DNA of 64,000 nucleotides from Triglochin maritima (Eukaryota; Streptophyta; Magnoliopsida; Alismatales; Juncaginaceae). The DNA is taken from the NCBI GenBank assembly GCA_963682175.1, contig OY821775.1, forward strand, positions 11,690,501 to 11,754,500, given 5' to 3'. Below, one piece after another: positions 1 through 13,115 of this stretch. Under the pieces are notes generated by a model. The model had not been told where the DNA came from, did not search any database, and saw nothing but the letters and a program-made list of their open reading frames with translations. The position numbers and the translations under genes are program-made. The first letter of the stretch is position 1; each line of letters starts with the position of its first letter.

Positions 1-3000
1 GATAAGTTGATTAAGTTACATCAACGGGCAAAAGAAAAAGATTTGGCGTTGAGGTCGTAGTCAATTTTTCTGTTCGCACTATTCGCTATTAAATAATTAA
101 ACCCTGTACCACTACGTGTCCACCAAACAATGCAATGATTATTGAAGGGTTGTTTACATTAATATTGCTCTTCGAAGATCATGTTAAAAACATCTTCTTG
201 TAATATTCTTCTTAGTTTCTCAAACATCATTAACTGACTACCTTCTATGATCATCAACTGATTGAGTTGAACAAATTGACCTCATAATTGTATTTATTGT
301 TGAGCTTAAGACAATGTTTCGTTGAAAATGGGATCAAGAAAAATAATCACCAAACGTAATTTCTCAAGTGCGCGAGACAATTAATACCATAAGCTGCTAT
401 GGACAACATGGGAAAACTCTTACAACTGTTTCTTTTCTCTCCATTTTTTATTTAGTTTGGAGCGGTGGTGGACTGTGGTGGTTAGGCTTCGCTTGGCTTC
501 TGGTTCTTGCACTTTGTAAACCTCTTGTCCTTCTCAGAACTCACCTTAATTTGGCTAATTAATTATTCCACAATTTTCACCTTCTCGGATTAAATTATAC
601 TTGCTACAAGTGGAACAAACTCGAGCGTACAAGATGTCGATTAACTTGGTTGATGACAAAAAAATGTACTTTTTGTGAAAGGATGGTGAATTTAGACAAA
701 AATAAAATATATCCGAATAAATGTTTAGGCATTATAAACTAAACTTGTATTAGAAGATACAATACTGTGAACATACCCCTACAATATTACAGGTAAAGCA
801 AGTAAAAAATTTAAAGACAAGAAGAGGTGATGGATTTAGACAAAAATAGCAATAAATTCAAATAAATGTTTAGACATCATAAACAAACAACTAAACTCCT
901 ATTAGAAGATACGATATTGTGAATATACCACTGCAATATTAAAGGGAAAACAAGTAAAATTTTCAAAGACAAGAGGTGACTTAATGATTTGTTTGCTCCA
1001 CCAAACATTATCACCTTCTCATGCATGTCGATGGCAAGCTAAGGACGTCGTGTCTTCTACTCGTGCTTATATAATCACATCATTGCTTTGCAACAGTCAC
1101 ATAATGGCATGATTGGTTGTCATTTCTTAGTGTCTTTGTTTCTTCTCCTTTATTGAGCTGGTAATTTTTGCTTCTTCTTGAGTCATCCATTCAATTATTA
1201 TCACTCGAAATTCATAAGAAGACGTCAGGTTCGTCAGGGTTTTTTTTTTTTTGAAAAACAGGTGATGTATTAAATAATGATTTTGAACTATGCATCACAA
1301 CTCAAACCGAAGTCAAGTAACAAATAACCAGTTAGCGGTTATTAAGGCCAGTAAACAAAGTTTCGGTTTATACCTTACAAAAAGTAGATAAAGATGTCTT
1401 CGTAAAGTCTAACAATATCGGTTAAGCTTCGACCAACACCTCATAACGTGGTAAACATTTTAGGTCCTCCAAATTCCCTACCGACTCCAGAAAAGTTACA
1501 ACAGCAAAGTCACCACCATCAGCCGGAATTGGGACTAGATCGAGCAGGGGTTGCCGTCACGTAACATGATTTTTTTAATGCATGAAGGACCTAATTTCCT
1601 TTTTTCTGATTACCATCCTAACAGAAAATGCTTTTGAAGACATGCCACCAACCAAACTGCAGAAAGAAATGGCTTTACGAAGCAAACAGTTAGTAATAAA
1701 GACAGATAACGGCCATCTGATCTGAGACCACATCTATGTCGGATTGGTATTTGGTTATATCCATTCACTGCTGCACTTGTAGTTGTAGAGATGTGTCTCT
1801 TCTGGTCCCATCTTAGTGGATACATGTGCATTGTACCGGACGACTTCTTGTCCTGTCTTAATCTTCCCCACTTGTGCTTGCTTTCCTTTCATAAACGTTC
1901 TTGTAAATTTTTGTTACAAGATTTACATTTTTTTATCCAATGAATATCTCTACTCTTAAAACTACTAGCTTGGAGGAGGTATGTACATAGAACGTAAGTT
2001 TTACGCTCGAAACAATCCGTAGTTAGTAAAAATCTACTTTAAAAATTAATATTAACTTTGTCACTCACTAAAAAAAACTTAATGTACTTTTTTTGGGTAA
2101 GTACTACCTGTAAAAGTAACATAAGATATGTGAAGCTTAGCTTAAGAAAGACTCCCAACTAATCAAGGGTGTGGTTTATGCAAAGACTCTTGTTCCTCAT
2201 GTGATATATAATAAGATATGAGGGTCATTCTCAATTGATCCTTGATCCAAAACACAATAACCGTCTATTATTTTACGATGGATGACCCTTGAAACCGTAA
2301 TCATCTGTTGATATAATACAACATAGATTCAAATGATTGATAGAAGAAGCACTAAACATACCCTATACTTGTAGCTCCCACAAGCGGTGGATAGAAATGG
2401 ACTGACTATCGAAGATATCCGTGCTGCTTTGTTTGCATTTGTTTGAACAAAAATGTGTCTTATAAAATTACACAGAGCATTTGGTAAAAACATAGATAAT
2501 ATAGTTACTTATTTTTATTAAAGCATTACTTATTATTAGTTAAATTCCAAACATGTAACTCACATGTTAGAATCAATTTCAGATCCTAATTAATCAAAGA
2601 CTAGCAGGGATCTATTAACTGAACAGTTTGCTAATATAGTTATTGTAGCACAATACGTTACAGACTTATAGTCCAGATGTCAAAAAATAATAAAACTTGA
2701 ATTCCATTGGAAATAGACATAACACAAGCAAGATGGACACGATGGATTTTGTTCTCATTATTTTACTAAGGTTAATTTTTTTATGTTATCTACAATGAGT
2801 TGGTTCTTGAGGAATTGGAAAGCACGAAATCATGTTTATGGATTTTATTTGGATTACGACTTGAAAATGATGTATTAGAGTGTTTCCAACGCATGTTTGT
2901 AACCTATAGTGTTCGTTGTTTATTGAAAGGTGCTCTTCATATATAGGTCAACTGTCTATGTTTTTATAAGGATCAGTTTTGGACATCAAGACGGTTAGAA

Positions 3001-4247
3001 AGAAGATGAATTTGTAGTTAAGCATCATTTTTGTTGATTTTATTACTCAAGGAAGATTCATGCTAAGCTTCACTATTTAATTCAATTTATCAGGTGTGGT
3101 CAAGGAGAGGCTCAGTAAGAAATGACTATAAGTTACACTTCCAATTACATCAGAAATTATGACTAAAAAAGTCAAAATCGGTGGGGACTAAGGTTTTCCT
3201 TGTTCCTCTTTTCTCCCTTCGATTGTTACGAGATGTCCTCTCAACTTTTGTTTATCTTCTTCTTATTATTAAAATCCTAATGAACGTTCGCATTTTATAT
3301 GATCGACACATAATCATATGTTATAGAGCTAAATGGTGCTCAAAATGTCCTCAAATAAGATTATCTGCGCCATCGACTGAATCAATCAACCTCATGAACT
3401 CTTGTTTTGTTAGTACTGTTAGTTTGAGAATTCAAAGAAAAAATAAAGATACGATTAGAAGAAAATTCACACTGAGCTCTTCTTGGGTTTTACTTAAACC
3501 TTACGCCATACCCTTCATAGGCAGAAGCTGATATTTTTCAAAAACATTGATCGCATAAAATGATTATAATGTCATTATTTTCAAAATTATTTTTTCAAAA
3601 TGATATTTGGAACAATACCATCATGTTGAAGAATTTGTACTTATGTTGAATGGTTTGAAATGATTTTGCAATGTACCTATCTGTCAAGTAAAGATTGGTT
3701 AGTGGTTTTCAAACCCACCCTTACCCAGACTTGATATTGCAATATATTATTTATAACTTTTCATTCACAGTAACAAAGAAAAGGTTGATTGTGAGCCAAC
3801 CAAAATTTACAGCATATACTCAATGTCTCATCTTTTCCCCACGACCTCCAAATTGTCATCACAAGTAAAAAGTGGGAGCTTAAAATAAAAAAATTAAGTC
3901 TCGGACTCAATAGATGATTCATGTATATATATATATATACACACACAAAATGTCTATTGGGCCTACAGTTTAAGAGCATTTGTTTCGGATCACTCGCAGT
4001 TAAATATCTATTGCACTTAGGTGATGGCCATTAATCAAACAATTAAGACCCCATCAGAAGACAAATTTATATATTCAAGTAAAATAAGCATAAGACACAT
4101 CCTACTCATAAAGTGCCATCAACTTTGCCCTTGTCTGAATTTTTATAACCAGAAGATGAAGTATATATAGTTCCTATACTATACTCATGTTGTTCTGCAG
4201 CTAGCAGAGCAACTAATTAAGGGTAGAGCTTGTGTTTGACCTTCACA
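1..4247. other. Intergenic region, no gene recognised
   Basis: AT-rich sequence with only short unconvincing open frames. One frame of 116 codons at 3181-3531 has no motif I recognise. Visible structures are a diverged direct duplication at 685-980, a T13 run at 1240-1252 that could be the complement of a poly(A) tail from an old retroposon, and a short TA/CA microsatellite near 3924-3946. The last 100 bases before 4248, with TATA-like TATATATA near 4162, are the likely promoter of the phosphatase gene that follows. Confidence 0.5.
685..980. repeat. Diverged tandem direct duplication (about 150 bp x 2)
   Basis: The stretches at about 685-825 and 826-980 share the same order of short blocks: TTTAGACAAAAAT, AATAAATGTTTAG, TATTAGAAGATAC, GTGAA.ATACC and TTCAAAGACAAGA-like ends. 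They differ by many substitutions and small indels, so the duplication is old. No coding potential is visible. Confidence 0.6.
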
Positions 4248-7013
4248 ATGGGAGTTCCAAAGGAGGGAGGAGATGTGGATCATGAGTTGTTGAGAGAATC
4301 TGGAAAGAAAGCAGCTTCAAAGGTTGGATGCAATGGGGTTGGAAGAAGAGCAGATGATGATTATGCTGCATGGATGGTAAGGCTTTGTTACTTTTTGTTT
4401 TTCATGTATTTGTTTTGGAGGTGGAATCTCTAAGCCTGAGTTCAGGTAGGGGAACTTCATCTGGCAGATTGAATGCTTGCTAGTTCATTTTTTGCATGGG
4501 ATTTTTATATTTCAGTTTCAGCTATCTGCAATGTCAAAATTGGATTTTATGGGGTTCTGAGCTCTGTTGTTTCAATTCTCGAAGTTAATTTTATGGGTTG
4601 GTTTATTTTCACCAATTTTTGGGTATTATATTAGTTGAGGTTGAACCTTCTGTTCTCTGTATCATCAGTTGTTTTGTTCCTTTTTTTACCATCCTTTTCT
4701 TTTGTTTCTGTTGCTATGAAAGATATATAAATAAAAAATACATGTATATGAACATTTCTTCTTTATCTAAATTGCTTCCCAAATTCGAACAATTAGTAAT
4801 GATATTTGCCTTCTCATCAGTTCCTTACTTCCTTATCTTGTTGATGTTCTGTTAGCTCAAATTTTGCTGATATGTGGTACCTTGTTACATTTGTTGCTTT
4901 GAAGCAGCTCATACAAAAAAAAATTCCCTCATAAATTTATCTTACAAATATTCCAGGTAAGACATCCTTCAGCGTTAGACATGTTTGATCAAATTATGAG
5001 TTCAGCGAAAGACAAAAACATTGTCGTTTTTCTTGACTACGACGGCACATTATCGCCAATAGTAGACGACCCAAACAAGGCCTACATGCCCGAATCGGTA
5101 ATCATACATTACTCAAAACTAATCCTAAATTCCTAATCACTAGCCACACACAATTCTTGATGTCAGACTGAATTTGAGAAGTTGTATTCGATTCGCAGAC
5201 ACGTAAAGCGCTAGACAGAGTGGCGAAGTACGTCCCGACCTGCATTATCAGCGGGAGAAAACGCGAGAAAGTAAAGCAAGATCACAACTATGAGATAAGT
5301 AGTCAATATTTCACATTGACTAACTAAGATGGTAAATACAGGTTCATGAATTTGTACAATTATCCAATGTTTACTATGTGGGAAGCCATGGATTGGACAT
5401 AAAAGCCCCAGACAGGTCCAACAAGAACTTCGACATAAAATCTCAAAGAAGAGAAATCGATGAAAAGGTCCAATGTCAATTTTGTTAGAGAATAGTCTTA
5501 CATCGGTTAAAAAGATGTCTTTCTACTGATTTATAACTTGGAGTGTCATTCTACTGATCACCAATTGATTTTAAGTTTGATACCCACACTTCAATAATTT
5601 TCTTTTGAAATAAATTTATCGATTTGATTTTGAGTTCTAACATGTTTCATGCTTAAATTGAGACAGGGCAACAATGTTGTTGTTTACCAACCAGCAGAGG
5701 AGTTTTTGCCACTAATTCAGGAAGTAAGTCGAAAAACGTCGCTTAATCACGTGTTGGTAGTACGTCTGTCTAATTAATTTCGTGACTTAGGTGGCAAAGA
5801 AGTTAAATGAGAACACGAGGGCCATCAAAGGAGTGATGATTGAGAACAACACCTTCTGCGTTACCGTGCATTTTAGGCGTGTCGATGAAGATGTAAGTGT
5901 AGAAGAAATTCGTGTTATCATGAACATGATGTTCTTAGCCTTTTTTTTGGGCTCTCAATTCAATTAAAATCTATACACTAAATGGAAAAAAACATTCAGT
6001 TAAGGAAAACCTTTTTTTTCAAATCACTTCAACATCAGTGCAAGGATTGAACCTTATTCAGCACCAATAAATAAAATGATAATGTTTTTTTGTGGTTGCA
6101 GGATTGGAACAAATTGGAAGAGAAGGTGAAAAGTGTAGTGAATAACTACACATGCTTGTGCCTCAGCAGAGGAAGGAAGGTACACAACTCTTTACGATCT
6201 TACAACTAATCTTAAATTTCATTTTTTTTTTCTTAGAAAAAAAGTGCAAATGACACAAACATTGTTTTTCTCCAAAATTGTTCTAAAACGTTTATGTAGT
6301 TATCACTTCCAGCAAGATAGCCGGTAAAAAATGAAATCAGACAGATTAAAATAGTCCATCGATATATAAAGTTATTACTAGGTAGTTTTTGAATTACTTT
6401 AAAGAATTTTGTAGAAGATCATTTTCATGACAGGACACAGTTTGTGACATTACGCAGATCATCGAGATTCGACCGTTGATCGAGTGGAACAAAGGCAAAG
6501 CATTAGCCTTCCTTCTCGACACTCTCGGATTTGGCCACAACGGGGCTCTTCCAATATACATTGGCGATGACCTATCGGACGAGGATGCCTTCAAGGTAGC
6601 AAAACAGCACATCTTTTTTTATGATTCTTATGTAACTCCTAAATGATCAATTCAAACAAAACAACGATCCAAACGTGATCATTTATAAATTTTATTGAAT
6701 TTCAACTAACCGGATTTTTGTTAGTTAACTGATAATTGACAAGTTAAGTCCACCATCTTTATTTTAAGGTGTTTTACACTTAAAACTTGCAAGCAATACG
6801 AGACAATATTTCCAACATTACGTTGGTTTCTTGAAGGTGTTGAGAAGCAGAGAAAGTGGCGTTCCGATCATCGTTTCGTCGATTTCGAAGGACACAGAGG
6901 CGTCTTACTCACTGAGCGATCCGTCCGAGGTGATGACATTCCTCCTCAACCTGTCAAGATGGATCCGAAGTGGCTCTAGTCAAAGGCTGTGTAGTTGCAA
7001 ATTTGGTGTTTGA
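4248..7013 (+). CDS. TPP: Trehalose-6-phosphate phosphatase (TPP), nine coding exons, intact
   Basis: The product would remove the phosphate from trehalose-6-phosphate to give trehalose, the second step of plant trehalose synthesis. I read exons 4248-4376, 4957-5097, 5199-5270, 5342-5467, 5667-5723, 5791-5892, 6102-6179, 6458-6595 and 6837-7013. All introns are GT-AG and every exon is a whole number of codons, giving 339 codons. HAD-superfamily motifs are present: DYDGT at residues 70-74 (nucleophile and acid/base Asp), ISGR near 107-110, GSHGLDI near 128, and [11 protein letters not shown] near 270-280. The usual plant form of the last motif is GDDRTDEDAF, so the Leu-Ser pair is a mild variant. 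The N-terminus before the catalytic domain is short but within the family range. The ATG at 4248 precedes an open exon ending at a strong GTAAGG donor. The donor after exon 4 (GTCCAA) is weak but needed to keep the frame. Which TPP paralogue this is cannot be told. Confidence 0.95.
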
Positions 7014-7137
7014 ACATGTTCGTTTGGTTTTGGGACAATTTTCATTGGTGAATGTGGCGATGTTGTTGGTATAGTTACTGCAATAGGCAATCCATGCCCA
7101 TCCATCGTTTTTGTACAACTTTTGTAATGGATGGATG

Positions 7138-7179
<42 letters not shown>

Positions 7180-7180
7180 T
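7138..7180. repeat. (AAT)n microsatellite in the TPP 3' region
   Basis: An uninterrupted run of about fourteen ATA/AAT trinucleotides lies roughly 125 bases after the TPP stop, probably within the 3' UTR or just beyond it. The AATAAT units also resemble plant polyadenylation near-upstream elements. Confidence 0.9.
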
Positions 7181-8280
7181 GTTCATGTGAATTGGTGAAT
7201 TATGTTCGTTACATCGAATTTTGGTTTGTTATATGTTTTTGAGTACTCAGTCGAATCTCATTCTGTGCTGAGACGTTTTAGTTTTCTTGATTGGATGGTT
7301 ATAAGTGCGGAAAGTTTTTTACTTATCACCAATTAATTTTGAGTAAGATATTCACACTTCAATGGTTCACACTTTGAAATTGAGAATCGTCGTAAGTGTA
7401 ACCGTGTAAGGGAGTGTGGGAAAATAAAACATTAAATTAGGCTTTAACCATGTAAAAAAGTTGAATCCGTCTATCACTTAGGCTTCATACGATACAGGTA
7501 ATGACCAAAGTTTTGACAGGAATCACGTTGACAAACAACAATCTTCCCAATAGTATTTTCAGCAATCAGACTTAAAAGTGACATTGTTAGAGTTGACTTG
7601 ACTCCTCTTAATTAACCTACCCAAACACCAGTTACCAATATATATAAAATTATAAACACGTATTGACGTATTTTGTTGAAACGAGGACGAGATTAGTCGG
7701 TCCAAACTGGTCTACAATAGTTTCTCCGATCTAGTTGTTCGATGTAGACCATGTCATAAACAACCTAACTTTAACCGTGTAGAGTTGTAAACTTTTTTGT
7801 TTTGTTGCTTTAATCACTTTCACGTACTTTGCTTATGTAGTTGACAACACTACTTCACTTTCACTTTCGAGTATAATAAATCACCAACGGAGTGATATTT
7901 CCCCACCAAGAGGGGACATATATCTTGTCATACACTTTGGTGGTTTATCCAGATCACCTGGATAAATTGAATCCATCTAACCCTTCACATGTTTTTTGTG
8001 TTATATTTTTAGCGTTTAAATTACATATATTCATGTTTTTTTAAGGAGTTTAATATTCGTTATGAGAATAAAGAGTTATAGTACATGATACTGCATTGAT
8101 GAGTACATGATAATTGTGAATGCCCTAAACTATAAGCTTGATAAATGATTACCGTATGAGGCTTTGCCACATGCTCAGAGTTATAGAGCCGAGTTAGTAA
8201 TCCTTAATTTGCTGAGGGAGAAACTTTTTAATAATTTGTAATAACGATCCTGGGTATGTCCTGAATTGTTGGTAAGCACA
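7181..8280. other. Intergenic spacer between TPP and the MULE region
   Basis: AT-rich, no coding frame of interest. A segment near 7320-7372 (ATCACCAATTAATTTTGAG then CACACTTCAAT) resembles one in TPP intron 4 near 5558-5594 (ATCACCAATTGATTTTAAG then CACACTTCAAT). This suggests two copies of a short dispersed repeat. Confidence 0.5.
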
Positions 8281-8599
8281 GGATGGGAAATGTTTGTTGA
8301 ACGCTTCGCGTCACGGACGCTGCAAACCCAGTCAGCAGAATGGCTGATGTGGGCAACCCAGTCAGCAGACGCGGCTGAGTTCGCTCTCTCCCCAGAAACA
8401 ATTTCTTTGTTTAGTTTATTCCTCGTTTCGTACAAATTTCGCCATCCCTCGCCATCCCTCATTAATGCGTCTCAAATCACTCCATTCTTTCATCATGTTG
8501 GCGCTCCTACACTCAACATTCGTCCTCCTATTTCTTCCCTTCTCTTTATTAAATTCATTTTTTTCCGGACACACACGTCATTCATTTTCTTTAGTTTCT

Positions 8600-8705
8600 G
8601 GACAAGCACGTAACTTATTCCGGACACAGTTACTATTTATTCCGGACAGTTGGAATACTTATTCCGGACAGACGGAACACTTATTCCGGACAAACGAACT
8701 ACTTA
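8600..8705 (-). repeat. 22-bp CCGG-motif array, promoter side of the FAR1-type gene
   Basis: About five units with core TTATTCCGGACA occur upstream of the transposase ATG. The last three clear units are exactly 22 bp apart. The plus strand reads TTATTCCGGACA, the opposite orientation to the next two arrays. Confidence 0.85.
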
Positions 8706-8902
8706 CTCCTGATTTTTTGTTGCTGTTGTTTTATTTTCCCGATGCGTCCACCATCGCATTTAATGCTTTTCAAATCAGCACGTCCTCCGTCTTCTTTCTT
8801 ATTGTTTGGCGCGTCACGGAGATACAAATATGAGTGTCTAGGTTATTCCGATCCTACGAACCATTCCTTCTTCTCTCCTTCCTCCATTTTTGTTGTACTG
8901 TA

Positions 8903-11571
8903 ATGGCACTCGTAAATGTGTCCTCACAGCCGGCTCCTGCCTCCAACGTCCCTCAAGTGATGATGAATTTTCCTTCCTTCGAAGAAGCCAAAGCATTTTA
9001 CGTTTCATACGCCGATTCCTGTGGTTTTGGTGTGAAGATAAGGCAATCTCATTACGATCGTGGTGTTGTTATACGGGCCACTCTTACTTGCTCAAAGGAA
9101 GGTAATGCTCCCGGAAACCAAGGTGAAGGTAGACCGAAACATAGGTTATCCGGTAGGGTCGAATGCACTGCGCGGATTAGGGTCTCCGGTAATCCATCCA
9201 GAGGCTACGTAATTAACTACGTAGATCTCGAACATAATCACGCCATGCTGTCGGAAGACCAGATGCGCTTCCTCCGTCAAAAACGATCCGTCCCGGAGTC
9301 CGCCAGAGCACGCATTTCGTGCAATGATGCTGCCGGTATATCTGCCGCCAAGACCATGCAATCTTTTGTGGTCGAAGCTGGAGGTCACGATAAATTGTCT
9401 TTCAACGAGCGGGACCTAAGGTTATTTATTCTCCACTTAACCTGGTTGAAGTTACGCATTTAGCTTTGTCATAAAAATTATGTTTCGCAGGAATGTTGTG
9501 AACGAGGTTAGAAACCTCAAAATGGGACCAGGAGATGCGCAAGCTATCCAAGATTATTTCATCAGGATGCAGAAGAATGATTCCCGCTTCTTTTACGTAA
9601 TGGATATGGACGACGAAGGCAGACTACGAAATGTGTTCTGGGCCGACAGTCGGTCTCGAGCTGCTTACTCTTACTTTGGAGATGCAATATGTTTCGACAC
9701 AACATACATAACAAACAAGTATGACATGCCTTTTGCCCCATTTGTGGGGGTAAATCACCACTACCAGTCCGTCCTACTCGGTTGCGCACTCCTCTCTTCC
9801 GAGACGACACAAAATTACATTTGGTTGTTCCAAACATGGTTGACGTGCATGAACGGTACGTGTTTTATTTTGTCCGGCTTTGTCCATTTTACGTTGTGTG
9901 CCTGTCCGGTTACTCCCTTACGTCTGTCCGTTTTACGTATTTTGCTCGTCCGGTTTATCCCTTACGTCTGTCCTGTTTACGTCTTTTGCTCGTCCTGTTT
10001 ACCCCTTACGTCTGTCCGGTTTACGTATTTTGCTCGTCCGTTTTATCCCTTACGTCTGTCCGGTTTACGTATTTTGCTCGTCCGGTTTATCCCTTACGTA
10101 AGTCCGGTTTACGTTTTTTGCGCGTCCGGTTTATCCCTTACGTCTGTCCGGTTTACCCCTACGCCTGTCCGGTTTACGTCTTTTGCTCGTCCGGTTTATC
10201 CTTTACGTCTGTCCGGTTTACGTCTTTTGCTCGTCCGGTTTACCCTTGACGTCTGTCCGGTTTACGTTATTTCTGTCCGGATTAACATATGTTTTTATCT
10301 TGATCGCTTTGTGTGCAGATACAAGCCCCCCGGCGATCATAACAGACCAATGTGGCGCCATAGCTTCGGCTGTGAGGACTGTGTTCCCTGAAGCGCGGCA
10401 CAGATTTTGTATATGGCACATAATGAATAAGGCCCCTGTGAAGCTGCCCAAGAAGTACCGGGAGCATACGTTGTTTGACCTCAACAACTGTGTATTCGAT
10501 TCCAAGACTCCGGCAGAATTCGAGCGGAATTGGCAGGGATTTCTAGATGATTTCGAGTTGCACGACAATAATTGGCTCCGATCCATTTATGCAATTCGAG
10601 AGCACTGGGTACCTGCATTTTCGAGGGATTGTTTTTCCGCCGGAATGGCATCAACCCAGAGAAGTGAGGGTATGAACGCCTTCTTCGATAAGTACCTCAC
10701 ATCAAGGACGACACTTAAGCAGTTCGTTCAACAATACGAACTCGCACTACGCCACAAGTATGAGAAGGAAGCTCAGTCTGATTTCGATTGTCAGCATAAG
10801 GCTCCGCAATTGATTTCGAAATATCCATTCGAGAGGCAATTGAGCGAGTTGTATACGGTGGGTGTCTTCAAGAAGGTGCAGTTAGAAATTGGGAAGATGA
10901 TGTACTGCGACATCAAGGATGAGTTCAACGAGGACGACACATTGCACTTCAACGTGACCGAACATGTATTGACACATATCCTCCCATTGTCGAAACGGTT
11001 CACAGTGCAAATTAGAGATGAGAAGTGGGTATGCGATTGCAGAATGTTTGATCACGTCGGTATCCTATGTTGTCACGTTTATGTTGTTATTGCCCGAATA
11101 CGTCCAAACGCGTTGCTCCCCGAGTTTTACATCGTCCACCGATGGAGGAAGGATATCCGAAGGAGCTATGGAGTCAAGTTTCCTCTTCAAAGCGGCATAA
11201 CGGGGAACGATGCGCTTCGTCGCCACGACGACATAATGGGTCGTGCGCTTTGGATCGCCGAGGCCGCTTTCGACTCAAACGACAGATATCTTCAGGCGGT
11301 AGAGGCACTTGAGTTGCTTAAGGAACGTATGCAACGACCTGATCCTGTGTTCGCTGGTACATCCGTTCTCAATCCGGATAAGACAATACGGAAAGGCAGA
11401 CCGCCGAGCAAACGACGGATTTCTTTGTCTGAGAAAATAATTAAAAGTAACGTTAAGAAAATCAACAGGAAGAAGGCTCTACCCCCGTTACACCCTGCAG
11501 CACCCAAACCGGGGGATCACGATTTCGATGACTGGGACATGAATTTGCATTACGAGGGAGTTCCTCCTTGA
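8903..11571 (+). CDS. FAR1-related / Mutator-like transposase, three exons, intact
   Basis: Likely a nuclear DNA-binding transposase, or a domesticated FAR1-RELATED SEQUENCE-like protein. Exons 8903-9420, 9491-9855 and 10319-11571 join in phase through GT-AG introns to give 711 codons. Residues about 23-125 form a FAR1-type DNA-binding region (FPSFEEAKAFY, a CTARIRV-type core, then LEHNH). The MULE DDE domain follows, with FDTTYITN (Asp about 242), ITDQCGA (Asp about 304), a CIWHI motif and the conserved Glu region RSEGMNAFF. A SWIM zinc finger (CDC..., CCHV) lies near residues 530-555. The tail is basic and contains GRPPSKRR. The ATG at 8903 is preferred because the frame upstream runs into repeat-rich promoter sequence. 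All catalytic residues I can see are kept and there are no internal stops, so it may be active. The second intron consists almost wholly of the 22-bp array. Domesticated FRS genes share this architecture. The MULE reading rests on the passenger gene and repeats around it. Confidence 0.88.
9857..10310 (+). repeat. 22/44-bp CCGG array filling intron 2 of the FAR1-type gene
   Basis: The 463-bp intron is nearly all tandem units with core GTCCGGTTTACG or GTCCGGTTTATCC, each 22 bp. They alternate to make a 44-bp dimer (one half ends in TTTTGCTC, the other in TTACGTCT). Splice sites stay outside the units: GTACGT donor at 9856 and GTGTGCAG acceptor ending at 10318. Confidence 0.92.
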
Positions 11572-11605
11572 TTATTGTATTTGTCCTTGGTTGGAATTAT
11601 TCCTA

Positions 11606-11705
11606 TGTAATTTTGTTGAAAGTCATTGTAATTTTGTTGAATGTCATTGTATGTAATTTTGTTGAAAGTCATTGTATGTAATTTTGTTGAAAGTCATTGT
11701 ATTAT
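11606..11705. repeat. Tandem repeat in the 3' UTR of the FAR1-type gene
   Basis: About four units of a 25-30 bp block built from TGTAATTTTGTTGAAAGTCA follow the transposase stop. The unit is AT-rich and unrelated to the CCGG motif. Confidence 0.85.
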
Positions 11706-11789
11706 TGCATAAGATTCAACCCTTTCTTTGCTTGATCGTTTGTGAATTAATTTCTCATGGCGACAAATATATTAAGTAATTTTGTACCG

Positions 11790-13115
11790 TTGTATGTCTG
11801 TCCGGATTAAGTTAACAGTATGTCCGGATTAAGTTAACAGTATGTCCGGATTACGTAACATCAAAGTCCGGATTAAGTGACCAGTATGTCCGGAATACGT
11901 AATTAGGCAGTCCGGATTACATTGTTTGTCTGTCCGGATTACGTTAATTTCTGTCCGGAATAAGTTACCAGTATGTCCGGATTACGTTACCAATATGTCC
12001 GGATTACGTTACATCAATGTCCCGAAACGGAACAAAAAGTTTGTCCGGAATAAGTGTATTTGCTGTCCGGAATAAGTGTATTTGTTGTCCGGAATAAGCG
12101 TATTTGTTGTCGGGAATAAATGTATTTGTTGTCCGGTTTAAGAATAAAGTGTGTCTGGAATAAGTGTTTTTGCTGTCCGGAATAAGTGTATTTGCTGTCC
12201 GGAATAAGAATAAAGTATGTCCCGAAACGGAACAAAAAGTGTGTCCGGAATAAGTGTATTTGCTGTCCGGAATAAGTGTATTTGTTGTCCGGAATAAGCG
12301 TATTTGTTGTCCGGAATAAATGTATTTGTTGTCCGGTTTAAGAATAAAGTGTGTCCGGAATAAGTGTATTTGCTGTCCGGAATAAGTGTACTTGCTGTCC
12401 GGAATAAGTGTATTTGCTGTCCGGAATAAGAATAAAGTGTGTCCCGAAACGGAACAAAAAGTTTGACCGGAATAAGTGTATTTGCTGTCCGGAATAAGTG
12501 TATTTGTTGTCCGGAATAAGCGTATTTGTTGTCCGGAATAAATGTATTTGTTGTCCGGTTTAAGAATAAAGTGTGTCCGGAATAAGTGTATTTGTTGTCC
12601 GGAATAAGTGTACTTGCTGTCCGGAATAAGTGTATTTGCTGTCCGGAATAAGAATAAAGTGTGTCCCGAAACGGAACAAAAAGTTTGTCCGGAATAAGTG
12701 TATTTGCTGTCCGGAATAAGTGTATTTGTTGTCCGGAATAAGCGTATTTGTTGTCCGGAATAAATGTATTTGTTGTCCGGTTTAAGAATAAAGTGTGTCC
12801 GGAATAAGTGTATTTGCTGTCCGGAATAAGTGTATTTGCTGTCCCGAATAAATGTATTTGTTGTCCGGAATATGTGTATTTGTTGTCCGGAATATGTGTA
12901 TTTGTTGTTCGGAATAAGTGTATTTGCTGTCCGGAATAAGTGTATTTGTTTTTCGGAGTAAGTGTATTTGTTGTCCGGTTTAAGAATAAATTTTGTCCAG
13001 AAACGGAACATTAAGTTTTTCCGGAATAAGTGTATTTGCTGTCCGGAATAAGTGTATTTGTTGTCCGGAATTAGTGTATTTGCTGTCCGGAATAGGTGTA
13101 TTTGTTGTCCGGTTT
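11790..13115 (+). repeat. Main 22-bp CCGG array with 222-bp higher-order repeat
   Basis: About 1.3 kb between the two convergent genes is made of roughly sixty 22-bp units with core TGTCCGGAATAAG (TGTCCGGATTA in the first 200 bp). A variant unit beginning CCCGAAACGG recurs at 12021, 12221, 12443 and 12665, with a degenerate CCAGAAACGG copy at 12998. The spacings are 200, 222, 222 and 333 bp, showing higher-order duplication of about ten units. Long open frames through it, such as the minus-strand frame 12004-13011, are by-products of the repeat. Confidence 0.95.

Noticed and set aside
1610..1831. Minus-strand 73-codon frame as part of a LINE
   Set aside because: No reverse transcriptase, endonuclease or RNase H motif could be recognised; the nearby T13 run alone is not enough.
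6980..7186. Minus-strand poly-Leu frame
   Set aside because: Product of the (AAT)n microsatellite after the TPP gene.
9782..10391. Plus-strand open frames through the transposase intron
   Set aside because: Repeat-derived frames within an intron whose splice sites are clear.
12004..13011. 335-codon minus-strand open frame (LFRT..., YSGQ... repeats)
   Set aside because: It exists because the 22-bp unit lacks stops in this strand's frames. Since 22 is not a multiple of three the frame cycles every 66 bp. No start context, no domain.
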